Made by a program: the position numbers and the translations under genes. From Helicobacter pylori (GTDB lineage Bacteria > Campylobacterota > Campylobacteria > Campylobacterales > Helicobacteraceae), in assembly GCF_001653475.1 (NCBI RefSeq), contig NZ_CP011487.1:1302001-1366000 (forward strand): a stretch of DNA of 64,000 nucleotides, in the 5' to 3' direction. Shown one piece after another: positions 53,711-62,463 of the stretch (positions within the stretch are counted from its first letter, which is position 1; the number at the start of each line of letters is the position of its first letter). The notes beneath the pieces were generated by a model. It ran no database searches and was not told the DNA's origin. It saw only the letters and a program-made list of their open reading frames with translations.

Positions 53711-54945
53711 CTAACACCCCCTTGTTTCTTGCTCTCGGAGATGGCGATAATGGGCAATACCACAAAGAAAAGGGCTAGGAAAGTGATTGAACCCAATAAG
53801 CCAATGTATTTACCGATCCCAAGCGGAGGCAATTTACCATAGATCGTTAAAACAATCATATCAATGATTAAGAGCCAAAACCACACCATAAAAGCTGGCC
53901 GTTTGTGCGCGGGAGCGACAACTGGGCTTCTGTCCAAAAAGGGTAGTAAGAAGAAGATCGCTTGCGCCACGCCAAAGGCCATTAACCCTAAATCAGCGCT
54001 AAAGAAAAAGCCCCTTAAGACTTCATAACTCCATAAGAAATACCATTCAGGGTAAATGTGAGGCGGCGTTTTAAGGCTGTTAGCCCTTTCAAAGTTGATA
54101 GGATCCATCGCAAAATCATAGTGGTAACACACCAAGTAAAAGAAAAAGACCATAAACGCGCAAACCACAAAAATATCTTTAGACAAGAATACCGGCCAAA
54201 AAGGAATGACTTTAGACTCTTTTTTCTTGCCTTCAATGAATTTCTTTTCTTCTGATTCAAAGTCAATCTCTTCGCCTTCTTGGTTATTGACATGCGGGAT
54301 GCGTAAAGAATAAAAATGCACACCAATGAGTAAAATGATCGCAATGGGCAGTAAAAACACATGGAGCATGAAAAAGCGCGTTAAAGTGGAATCAGCCACA
54401 ACATAATTCCCCCTAATCCACTCCACCACATCAGCCCCAATGAAAGGAATGCCCCCAAATAAATTCGTGATAACCGCTGCGGCCCAATAGCTCATCTGCC
54501 CCCAAGGCAGCATATACCCGCTAAAGGCTTCCGCACTAAAGACCACAAACAAAACCATCCCGCTAATCCAAATCATCTCACGGCCCTTTTTGTAAGAGCC
54601 ATAATAGATGCCAACAAACATGTGGATATAAATGATGACAAAAATCATGCTCGCTGCCGTGGCATGCATGTGGCGCCAAAGCCAGCCATAAGCCACTTCT
54701 TGCATGATGGTGAAATTCACGCTGTCAAACGCCATTTTCGCATCAGGCTTGTAATACATGAGCAAGAAAATCCCTGAAATTACAAGCACGCCAAAAAGGG
54801 TCAATAAAATCACCCCCATGGCCCATAAAAAATTGATGTTTTTAGGGATCCAATATTCTGTCATCAGCACTTTAACAAGCTTGTTAGTGCCAAGACGCAT
54901 GTCCAACCATTCGCCTAAATTCTTCGCTTTTTTTATCTCTGCCAT
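53707..54945 (-). CDS. petB: Cytochrome b subunit of the bc1 complex
   Basis: 412 residues, about eight helices. Heme ligand His pairs in WRHMHATAAS and MLHVFLLPIAIILLIGVHFY, and the quinol-site PEWYF near residue 290 replaces PEWY/PEWF of other families. Central proton-pumping subunit. Ten bases separate it from petA. Confidence 0.95.
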   Translation of the reverse strand: MAEIKKAKNLGEWLDMRLGTNKLVKVLMTEYWIPKNINFLWAMGVILLTLFGVLVISGIFLLMYYKPDAKMAFDSVNFTIMQEVAYGWLWRHMHATAASMIFVIIYIHMFVGIYYGSYKKGREMIWISGMVLFVVFSAEAFSGYMLPWGQMSYWAAAVITNLFGGIPFIGADVVEWIRGNYVVADSTLTRFFMLHVFLLPIAIILLIGVHFYSLRIPHVNNQEGEEIDFESEEKKFIEGKKKESKVIPFWPVFLSKDIFVVCAFMVFFFYLVCYHYDFAMDPINFERANSLKTPPHIYPEWYFLWSYEVLRGFFFSADLGLMAFGVAQAIFFLLPFLDRSPVVAPAHKRPAFMVWFWLLIIDMIVLTIYGKLPPLGIGKYIGLLGSITFLALFFVVLPIIAISESKKQGGVR

Positions 54946-54955
54946 TGAACTCTCC

Positions 54956-55459
54956 TTACGCTTTAGCCATCATTTTCTTGTATTCAGCCCCGGCTTCACC
55001 AAAAGTGATCTTAGTGCCTTCAATTTTAAAAGGCGGGATATCAAAAGAGCGTGGAGGGGGAGTGCCGGCAATATTCACGCCATCAGAAGTGAAACGCCCC
55101 CCATGGCATGGGCATAAAAAGCCTTTTTCTTCATCTTGATAAGTGGGGATACACCCTAAATGCGTGCAAATTTGAATGGCTGTGGTAAAAACGCTCTCGC
55201 CAATTTTAAAATCGCGCTTTTCATTAAAGCCCTCTTTTTTGGAACGCTTGAGGATATAGACCGGTTTCCCACGCCATTCCACGGTGGAAAACTGCCCTTC
55301 TTGCATATTCGCCACATCTATGGTTGTAAAACCGGCTGAAACAACGCTTGGAAGCGGATCCCAAGTCTTTTTCATCGCTACTAGACTCGCTATAGCCCCT
55401 ATAGCTGTAACACTAGCAAGGCTCATTCCTAAAAAATCACGCCTTTGAATATCTGCCAT
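54956..55459 (-). CDS. petA: Rieske iron-sulfur subunit of the bc1 complex
   Basis: 167 residues from MADIQRRDFLGMS, preferred over a TTG two codons upstream because of AAGGAG spacing. The twin-arginine signal (RRDFLG) directs export of the folded protein. Cluster ligands CTHLGC (about 103-108) and CPCHGG (about 122-127). First gene of petABC. Confidence 0.96.
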   Translation of the reverse strand: MADIQRRDFLGMSLASVTAIGAIASLVAMKKTWDPLPSVVSAGFTTIDVANMQEGQFSTVEWRGKPVYILKRSKKEGFNEKRDFKIGESVFTTAIQICTHLGCIPTYQDEEKGFLCPCHGGRFTSDGVNIAGTPPPRSFDIPPFKIEGTKITFGEAGAEYKKMMAKA

Positions 55460-55583
55460 GATCAAAAAACTCCTTAATGATAATTACCTTTTAACGACTA
55501 AAGGCATAGCAAATCCCTATTTTACACAAACTCTCTTAATAATCTTTTTAAAATAACAAAATTAACGCTAAAATCAAACGCTT

Positions 55584-58583
55584 TTAACGCCGCTTTAAAG
55601 AAATTTGAGCGTGCAAATGTTTCAGAAGGGTTTCTAAAATATCGTTATCGTCTTTGCTTGGGGCTTTCAGGTTTTCTTTCTTTTCATCGCTATAAGTAAT
55701 GGTGATGTTTTGATTGAAATTAGAAAGTTTAATGATGCTAAGCTGGTTGGCTAGAATTTTAAGCGTAATGATTTGCAAAAATTGAGCGCTCAAATCGTCT
55801 ATTTTGCCAAACCTATCTTCTATTTCTTCATGGATTTGCCCCACCTCATCTGTATTTTCACACAAACTCAAACGGCGGTATAAATCCAACCTCAAACTAT
55901 CGCTTGCAATGAGTTCAGGGTTTAAAAAAGCGCTCACGCTCAATTGGATTTCCACGCTTTTTTCAAGCCTTTTTTTCCCCCCACTCAATTCATAAATCGC
56001 GTCTTCAAGCATGCGCGTATAGAGCGCATAACCGATATTTTTAATATGCCCGCTCTGATCTTGCCCGAGCAAATTCCCGCCCCCCCTGATTTCTAAATCA
56101 TGATAAGCGATACTCTCCCCACTGCCTAAATACGAATTTTTTTCTAAAGCGAGCAAGCGTTTTAGGGCCTGTTCATTCAAACTTTTTTGATCTTCTATAA
56201 GAAAATAGCAAAAGCCTTCTTTTTTACCTCTCCCCACACGCCCTCTTAATTGGTGCAAATCAGCCAGCCCAAAATTCTGCGCATTATCTATGATGATCGT
56301 GTTAGCGTTAGGCAAATGAATCCCTGATTCCACAATAGAAGTGCATAATAAAACCTGATAGTTTCCCTTAGCAAACTCTAGCATGATTTCTTCGCTCTCA
56401 TGAGCGTTAATTTGGGAATGCAAAATGGCGATTTTGAGTTTAGGGATTAAATCTTCTAGCTTGGTTTTGACTTTTGAAATGCTAGCGATGTGGTTATGGA
56501 TGTAAAAAATTTGCCCGTTACGGCGTAATTCTCTATGAATAATCTCTTTTAAGAGTTCGTCATTCTTTTCTTTCAAAAAAGTGCGGCTGGGTTTTCTGTC
56601 TGTGGGCGGGGTTTTTAAAGAGCTAATGCCTTTAATTTGAGAGAGTGCCATGTTTAAAGTGCGTGGGATAGGCGTAGCGGACATGCTTAAAAAATGCACG
56701 CTTTTACTCAATTCTTTTAAAGCTTCTTTTTGTTTCACGCCAAATTTATGCTCTTCATCCACCACCACTAAGCCCAAGTTTTTAAATTTCGTGCCTAAAA
56801 TCGCATGCGTGCCTACAAGAACATCAACCAGCCCTAATTCCACCGCCTTTAAAAGCTTGTTTTTTTCGCTCGCATACCTGTCCAAACGAGCCACTTTAAC
56901 GCCAAAATTTTCAAAACGTGCCCTTAAAGTCTCAAAATGCTGGTGCGCTAATAAAGTAGTAGGCACGACTAAAGCGCTTTGAAAGCCGTTCAAAAACGCG
57001 CAAAAAATCGCATGCATCGCCACTTCTGTTTTTCCAAAACCCACATCCCCACTCAATAATCTGTCCATCACTCTGTGAGAGCTTAAATCCTTTGAGATTT
57101 CAGCGATGGCTTTTTCTTGATCGCTTGTGTATTCAAACCCTGCATGCGTTTTAAAGATTTCTAGCTCCGCTAAATGCGTGTCCATCTTTTTACCCAAGAT
57201 CAAATTGCGTTCAGCCGCTAATTCAATGATCTTGCTTGCAATCTCTAAAAGCTTATTCCTAACTTTAGCTTTTAGTTTGAGGAAACTCCCTTTCCCTAGC
57301 CGGTCTTTAACTGGCACGCTATCGCTTTGCGCCACATAGCGAGCGATTAGATGCAGGTTTTCTACCGGTAATAGCAGTTTGTCTTCGCCCAAATAAGCGA
57401 TTTCTAAAAAATCCCTCTTGCTCCCTAAAACGCTGTGTTGGACTAATTGAGAAAACACGCCCACCCCATAATCATCATGCACCACCCATTCGCCAGCATT
57501 CAATTCATTCAAAGCGAGTTTGGATTTTTGGCGTTTTTTCTTCCTTTCAAAAAAATTGAGCGAAATAAAAATCCCGTCAGGGGTTTTAAAGTTTAACACA
57601 AAGGGGGCGATAACGCATTCAATGCTGCTCTTTTCAAGCGTGCTTATCGCATTGTCTAAAATCGTTTTATTAGGAGCTAGGAGCGTGATTTTACGATTTG
57701 AATGCAAAGTTATAAAGCCTTCTAGGGCATGCGCATGGATTTCTAAATCTTCATAGTCTTGTGGGTTTTCTAAAACCTTTAAAAATTTGAAACGCTCATA
57801 ATCCAATTCGTTTAAGCTCGCTAATTCTTGAATCTCTTCTAAAGCTTTAGGGCTTATAATGCTTTTATAGGCATGCAACAAATCGTTTGCTTTTTCCCCT
57901 AAAAACCACAAACCAAAACTGATCAAATCTTTAGAAAAGCTGTTTAATGGGCTTTGCTCTACTTTTGTTTTCAGATCCTTATAAGATTGTTCGTCCAAAC
58001 TAAAAAGCGTGGGGGGGATTTCAATTTCTAACAAATCTTCTTTGAGGCTCATTTGAGTGGTGGGGTCAAATTCCTTAATGCTCTCACACTCTGTGTCAAG
58101 AAAACTCAAGCGATATGCTTTAGAATTAGGTGCATAAATATCCACAATATCCCCCCTAAAGCTCGCTTCGCCTTCCATTTCCACTAATTCTAAAATTTCA
58201 TAACCATAATAAAAGAGCTTGTCTTTTAAGTCCTTGAGATTATATTTTTCTAAAAGAGTGATTTTAAAGCTTTCTAAAAGTTCTTTTTTAGGTAAAGGGT
58301 GTAATAATGCACTAATAGGGGCAATGACGATCGCTTCTTGCTTTTTTTCTAAAGCTTGATAAAACTCCCTTAAACCTCCTAAAAGCTGTAAAAATTCTTC
58401 AAAAAACGAACGCAAATCATCGTTTTTTTTAGCCCTAAACTCCGGAAAAAGAACGGCTTTGCTATTGGGCTTAAAATAGCTTATGACTTCTTTAGCGAGT
58501 TGAGACTCTTTAAAATCCTTACAAGCAAGTATTTGATAATCAAAGCCTTTGTTTAAGGCTTTATAAAGGCTAGATTGGATCAT
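55584..58583 (-). CDS. mfd: Transcription-repair coupling factor Mfd
   Basis: 999 residues, shorter than E. coli Mfd (1148). N-terminal UvrB-like region (reduced), the RNA-polymerase-interacting domain starting LNAGEWVVHDDYGVG, then the SF2 translocase with GDVGFGKTE, DEEHKFG, SATPIPRT and GRVGRGKKEGF. The C-terminal TRCF domain is present. Removes stalled RNA polymerase and recruits UvrA. Four bases from ccmA. Confidence 0.96.
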   Translation of the reverse strand: MIQSSLYKALNKGFDYQILACKDFKESQLAKEVISYFKPNSKAVLFPEFRAKKNDDLRSFFEEFLQLLGGLREFYQALEKKQEAIVIAPISALLHPLPKKELLESFKITLLEKYNLKDLKDKLFYYGYEILELVEMEGEASFRGDIVDIYAPNSKAYRLSFLDTECESIKEFDPTTQMSLKEDLLEIEIPPTLFSLDEQSYKDLKTKVEQSPLNSFSKDLISFGLWFLGEKANDLLHAYKSIISPKALEEIQELASLNELDYERFKFLKVLENPQDYEDLEIHAHALEGFITLHSNRKITLLAPNKTILDNAISTLEKSSIECVIAPFVLNFKTPDGIFISLNFFERKKKRQKSKLALNELNAGEWVVHDDYGVGVFSQLVQHSVLGSKRDFLEIAYLGEDKLLLPVENLHLIARYVAQSDSVPVKDRLGKGSFLKLKAKVRNKLLEIASKIIELAAERNLILGKKMDTHLAELEIFKTHAGFEYTSDQEKAIAEISKDLSSHRVMDRLLSGDVGFGKTEVAMHAIFCAFLNGFQSALVVPTTLLAHQHFETLRARFENFGVKVARLDRYASEKNKLLKAVELGLVDVLVGTHAILGTKFKNLGLVVVDEEHKFGVKQKEALKELSKSVHFLSMSATPIPRTLNMALSQIKGISSLKTPPTDRKPSRTFLKEKNDELLKEIIHRELRRNGQIFYIHNHIASISKVKTKLEDLIPKLKIAILHSQINAHESEEIMLEFAKGNYQVLLCTSIVESGIHLPNANTIIIDNAQNFGLADLHQLRGRVGRGKKEGFCYFLIEDQKSLNEQALKRLLALEKNSYLGSGESIAYHDLEIRGGGNLLGQDQSGHIKNIGYALYTRMLEDAIYELSGGKKRLEKSVEIQLSVSAFLNPELIASDSLRLDLYRRLSLCENTDEVGQIHEEIEDRFGKIDDLSAQFLQIITLKILANQLSIIKLSNFNQNITITYSDEKKENLKAPSKDDNDILETLLKHLHAQISLKRR

Positions 58584-58586
58584 TCC

Positions 58587-58997
58587 CTATTTATTTTCAA
58601 TTTTCTTTTCTTGCTCATTGATTAACAATGCCCCCCCTTGAAGGTTTTTAGGGCGAGTTTCCCCAATCAAAATCCCCTTTCTTTCCACCACAAGCTCTTG
58701 GCTAGAGATTTTACCATCAAGGCGCCCTAAAGGCATGATTTCTACCACTTCCGCCTCCACCGTGCCAGTAAACTTGCCATTGACCACTAATTTATTAGCA
58801 AAAATCTCACCCAATACCGATCCGGTTTGCCCGATCACCACCGTGCTTTTAGAATGCACCACCCCTTCTAATTCGCCATCTATGTGCAAATGGTAATCCA
58901 AATGAAGCTCACCTTTTATTTTTGTGCCTTGAGCGATGATAGTCGCTGGTCCTGTTTTTGCATTAGCTGATTTATTATTGTTATCAAAGATTGCCAT
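58587..58997 (-). CDS. ccmA: Bactofilin CcmA (cell-shape scaffold)
   Basis: 136 residues, bactofilin beta-helix of short Gly/Val repeats (IKGELHLDYHLHIDGELEG, VLGEIFANKLVVNGKF, VEIMPLGRLDGKI). Forms filaments that guide wall synthesis; required for the helical shape of H. pylori. Its start lies 82 bases inside csd1, a long overlap that suggests tight co-expression. HP1542. Confidence 0.95.
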   Translation of the reverse strand: MAIFDNNNKSANAKTGPATIIAQGTKIKGELHLDYHLHIDGELEGVVHSKSTVVIGQTGSVLGEIFANKLVVNGKFTGTVEAEVVEIMPLGRLDGKISSQELVVERKGILIGETRPKNLQGGALLINEQEKKIENK

Positions 58998-59851
58998 CTG
59001 ATGCTCCTTTCTTTATTGAAAACTTCTTCAAAATTCTTCATGTTCCATTTGGTGAAACTCATGGGGTTTATGGGTTGATTTAAAAAACGCACTTCATAAT
59101 GCAAATGCGGCCCTGTGCTCATCCCTGTATTACCACTATACCCAATCAACTGCCCTTTTTTGACAAATTCGCCCGTTTTTACGATGATTTTATTCAAATG
59201 GGCGTAGTAAGTTTTAAAACCAAAAGGGTGGAAAACTTTAATTAAATTCCCATACCCCCCATTCCACCCTTTGCTCGCTAACCCTACTACCCCGCTCGCG
59301 CTCGCATACACAGGGGTGTTAATAGCGGTGCTTAGATCGAGCCCGGTATGGTTGTGCAACACATGCAAAATAGGGTGGATTCTTTTATTAAAGGCGGCTG
59401 AAACGCGCCGATAGGATTCTAGCGGGTAGTCATTAGGGATAAGGCGCATGATAAAGCTTTTTTGAAGCCCAGTAATCCCAGCGACATCCAGGCGGCTGGA
59501 AAAATTGCCCTCTTCTTTTTCTTCAGGTCTATTCACTCCCACCACTTCTTCTAAATCGTTGATGCGTTCCCCTGAAAGTTGCAAATCGTCTAAAAATTCA
59601 TCCATTTGCAAAGAAAGCTTTTCATTCGTCTCTTTTTTTTTCTCAAATTCCTTAGTGATTAAAGCATGCTGTTTTTCAATGTTTTTAATCTCTTGATTTA
59701 AAACCAGTAACGAAATGCCTAAAAACAATAAAGATCCCACAACAATCAAAAGTGCATACAAGCCAATTTGACGGAATAAGATATGAACATTAATATAACG
59801 GCTCCCTTTAGAGTCCGTAATCATCACAATCAAACGCCTGTCTAAAAACAC
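58916..59851 (-). CDS. csd1: Cell-shape peptidoglycan endopeptidase Csd1 (M23)
   Basis: 311 residues: membrane helix (about 33-53), coiled coil (about 55-110) and a LytM/M23 domain. Zinc site appears complete: HTGLD (HxxxD) and HLHYE (HxH). Trims D-Ala-mDAP cross-links, needed for helical shape with Csd2 and CcmA. Followed 9 bases earlier on the transcript by csd2. HP1543. Confidence 0.94.
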   Translation of the reverse strand: MFLDRRLIVMITDSKGSRYINVHILFRQIGLYALLIVVGSLLFLGISLLVLNQEIKNIEKQHALITKEFEKKKETNEKLSLQMDEFLDDLQLSGERINDLEEVVGVNRPEEKEEGNFSSRLDVAGITGLQKSFIMRLIPNDYPLESYRRVSAAFNKRIHPILHVLHNHTGLDLSTAINTPVYASASGVVGLASKGWNGGYGNLIKVFHPFGFKTYYAHLNKIIVKTGEFVKKGQLIGYSGNTGMSTGPHLHYEVRFLNQPINPMSFTKWNMKNFEEVFNKERSIRWQSLITIINQLMQKQDQRLSSLKAQK

Positions 59852-59859
59852 TAAAATCC

Positions 59860-60789
59860 TTACTGGCTTATCAGCGCGTCTTTATCCACATGCTCTTGGA
59901 GCTGAACAATGTCTTCTAAAACCCAAAACAAATTCTTCCATTCAATAAATTTATTTTCTTCTAAAGCGCTTTGAAAATGATCTAAATCCCATGCTAGAAA
60001 TTTTTCTGCGTCTAAAATTTTACCCAAAAACCGCACTTCATAATGCAATTTTTCGCCGCCGCTATTACCGCTCTTCCCGCTATAGCCAATCAACTGCCCT
60101 TTTTGGATAAAGCTTTTGGGCTGCACATTGACATGATCTAAGTGCGTGTAAATGGAGCTAAAACCAAACGCATGTTCAATGCGCACCAAGTTCCCATACC
60201 CCACATTAGAATGGGTTTTCACAAAATCCACAATCCCATCAGCGCTCGCATAAACAGGCGTGTTTAATGGCGCGATAAAATCAATCCCGGATTCAACGCC
60301 CTTAATTTTTTTAATGGGGTGGTTCCTTTCTTTGGTGGGTTTGATAGCGCTATAAGTTTTTAAAGGCATGCCATTAGGAATGAGCATGAGCGCTAAATGT
60401 TTTTGAGCCCAATTCAAATTTTCTAAATCCACTTCATCATAAAGATGCACGCCCCCATTAGCCCCTCTTTTGACTTCAATCAAGGTTTCTATCGTGCGAA
60501 TCTTTTGCCCCACAATAAAGAGCTCTTCTCGCTTGTTTTTAATCTCTTTTGTTAAAGTGTAATTTTTTTGATACAAATCCCTAAAATCCCTTAAAACCGC
60601 ATTCCTTTCTGCTGTCATCGTATCCATTTTAGCGATTAAAAATTTTAAAAAACCCACGCCAAGCCCTGCGATCAACAAAAAAATAACAACAGAAATGATG
60701 AGGTTGCGTTTTAAATTTTTAGAAAATTTGAGCTGTTTAGAACCTGATTCATCAATGATGGTGATCATGAGCTGGTTTTGCGGCATCAA
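59860..60789 (-). CDS. csd2: Csd2, M23-like protein without the full catalytic site
   Basis: 309 residues with the same layout as Csd1 (membrane helix, coiled coil, LytM domain), but the zinc-binding His of HxxxD is Glu (ESGID) and the first His of HxH is Lys (KLHYE), so two catalytic/metal residues are missing. It is probably a non-enzymatic partner that shapes or activates Csd1. Overlaps folC by 4 bases. HP1544. Confidence 0.93.
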   Translation of the reverse strand: MMPQNQLMITIIDESGSKQLKFSKNLKRNLIISVVIFLLIAGLGVGFLKFLIAKMDTMTAERNAVLRDFRDLYQKNYTLTKEIKNKREELFIVGQKIRTIETLIEVKRGANGGVHLYDEVDLENLNWAQKHLALMLIPNGMPLKTYSAIKPTKERNHPIKKIKGVESGIDFIAPLNTPVYASADGIVDFVKTHSNVGYGNLVRIEHAFGFSSIYTHLDHVNVQPKSFIQKGQLIGYSGKSGNSGGEKLHYEVRFLGKILDAEKFLAWDLDHFQSALEENKFIEWKNLFWVLEDIVQLQEHVDKDALISQ

Positions 60790-61955
60790 TCCCTCTTCTT
60801 TTGATAGTATCTATAAAAAGCGTTGGCTACCAGAAATGAGCCATACACCAAATAATTTTCATTTTCTTTCAAATCTTCAAACAAAGCGTATTCTAACCCT
60901 AAAGTTTCTAAAATCCCTTTAAGCTTTTCTAATTTGATAACCCTTTCTTCATGCAATTCTAAAATCAAAACCTTTTTAACCACAGGCTTTAAAATTTCTA
61001 GCACCAAAAAAGCGTCCTTATCTTGATAGCAATTATAAATTAAAACGATTTTTGCGTTAAAAACGCGTTTGATTTCTTCTTTTAAGGCTTTGGCGCTATG
61101 GGGGTTATGCCCCACATCTATTAAGATATTAGGGCTTAAAAGCTCGCAACGACCGATTAAATTTAGGGGCTTTAGGTTTTTTAAAACTTCTTGTTCTTTG
61201 CATGGCATAAGCGTTTCAAACGCTTTTAAAGCCACTTCTAAATTCATCGCTAAAAAACGGGCTAAATGGTGGCGTTCAATATAATCCCTGACTCCTTTTG
61301 AAATTTCATTTTTAACTAAAATCAATTTTGCGTGTTTTTCTTTGGCGATTTTTTGAGCCACATTTAAAACCAGTTCTTGTTGGGGAGCGATGATGTTAAG
61401 AGAGCTCATCGCTTTTAGTTTAGTTTGTGCAATGCTTTCTAAACTATCCCCTAAAAATTCCTTATGATCATAATCAATAGGGGTGAAAATGCTTAGGGTT
61501 TTTTCTAAAGCGTTCGTGCTGTCAAACTCCCCCCCAAGCCCTGCTTCTAAAACCAAATAATCGCAATCTTTAGCAAGCATGACGGCCAGTAAGGTAGCGT
61601 ATTCAAAATACGAGCAAGCGTTGCTGAAAGCGTGTGGTTGCAATTGCTGGTGGGCGCTTTCTAAAACGCTTTCTTTAACAATAGAACCATTCAAAAAAAA
61701 GCGCTCCCTGAATTCAAAAACATGAGGGGAGGTGAAATGCAATACCTTAAAATTTTGATCGGCTAATAAAAGGGTTAAAAACCGCCCTGTGCTGCCCTTA
61801 CCATTAGTCCCTATAACATGAATGACTTTCGCTTGAATCTCAAAAAAAGCGTTTTTAAAATCTTTATAAATTTGAATAAAGCGGCTGGGATCAAACTTAT
61901 GGTATTCTTTAGGCTTTGCTTCTAAAAACGCGCTCAATCCATGGCTATTTTTCAT
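60786..61955 (-). CDS. folC: Dihydrofolate/folylpolyglutamate synthase FolC
   Basis: 389 residues from [11 protein letters not shown]; earlier starts would extend far into lptE. P-loop GTNGKGSTG near residue 51, the Mur-ligase-type GLGGEFDSTNAL, and DVGHNPHS near 290. Adds glutamate to dihydropteroate and folates. Located between lptE and csd2 in one continuous overlapping cluster. Confidence 0.94.
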   Translation of the reverse strand: MKNSHGLSAFLEAKPKEYHKFDPSRFIQIYKDFKNAFFEIQAKVIHVIGTNGKGSTGRFLTLLLADQNFKVLHFTSPHVFEFRERFFLNGSIVKESVLESAHQQLQPHAFSNACSYFEYATLLAVMLAKDCDYLVLEAGLGGEFDSTNALEKTLSIFTPIDYDHKEFLGDSLESIAQTKLKAMSSLNIIAPQQELVLNVAQKIAKEKHAKLILVKNEISKGVRDYIERHHLARFLAMNLEVALKAFETLMPCKEQEVLKNLKPLNLIGRCELLSPNILIDVGHNPHSAKALKEEIKRVFNAKIVLIYNCYQDKDAFLVLEILKPVVKKVLILELHEERVIKLEKLKGILETLGLEYALFEDLKENENYLVYGSFLVANAFYRYYQKKRD

Positions 61956-62463
61956 TATTGAATTTCCCCTCATAAGCGATTTGAGCCACAAATTTAGTCA
62001 AAGTTTGTTCCACAGCCTGATTGATAGCATCATAGCGGTTCTGGTAGGTATTAAGGGGGTCTTGCAAATTCACAGCGTAATTATAATACCCGCTATTTTG
62101 AAAAGTCTTTTGTGTGCCTCTTTTATTATCGTAAGTGTAATTCACAGACACGGTTGCACGATAGAAAGTCGTAAAGCCCTCTTTATTTTGCGTGATACTC
62201 GTATCGGTTACATTCGTGATCTCTATAATAATGATAGAATCCGCATCCTTCTCACTCGCTAAGCGGCTTTGGAAGCGTTGCACGACTAAACGATTCATCA
62301 AATCCTTAAACTCTACAGAGTTTTCAGGGTTAGGCAAATTCACAATGAGTTTCACATAGATGCTATCGCCTAAAGCGTTTTGAGCGTAAGTGGCGATCGG
62401 CTTATACCCACAGCCCTTGAACAAAAGCAACAAAATAAAAAAAAGTAAAGCCCTAAAAATCAT
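61945..62463 (-). CDS. lptE: LPS-assembly lipoprotein LptE
   Basis: 172 residues. The signal peptide ends with a lipobox FKGC (Cys18), followed by [10 protein letters not shown], typical of LptE/RlpB. It plugs LptD in the outer membrane. Family similarity is low but position (HP1546, next to leuS, as rlpB is in E. coli) supports the call. Overlaps leuS by 4 bases and folC by 11. Confidence 0.85.
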   Translation of the reverse strand: MIFRALLFFILLLLFKGCGYKPIATYAQNALGDSIYVKLIVNLPNPENSVEFKDLMNRLVVQRFQSRLASEKDADSIIIIEITNVTDTSITQNKEGFTTFYRATVSVNYTYDNKRGTQKTFQNSGYYNYAVNLQDPLNTYQNRYDAINQAVEQTLTKFVAQIAYEGKFNNEK

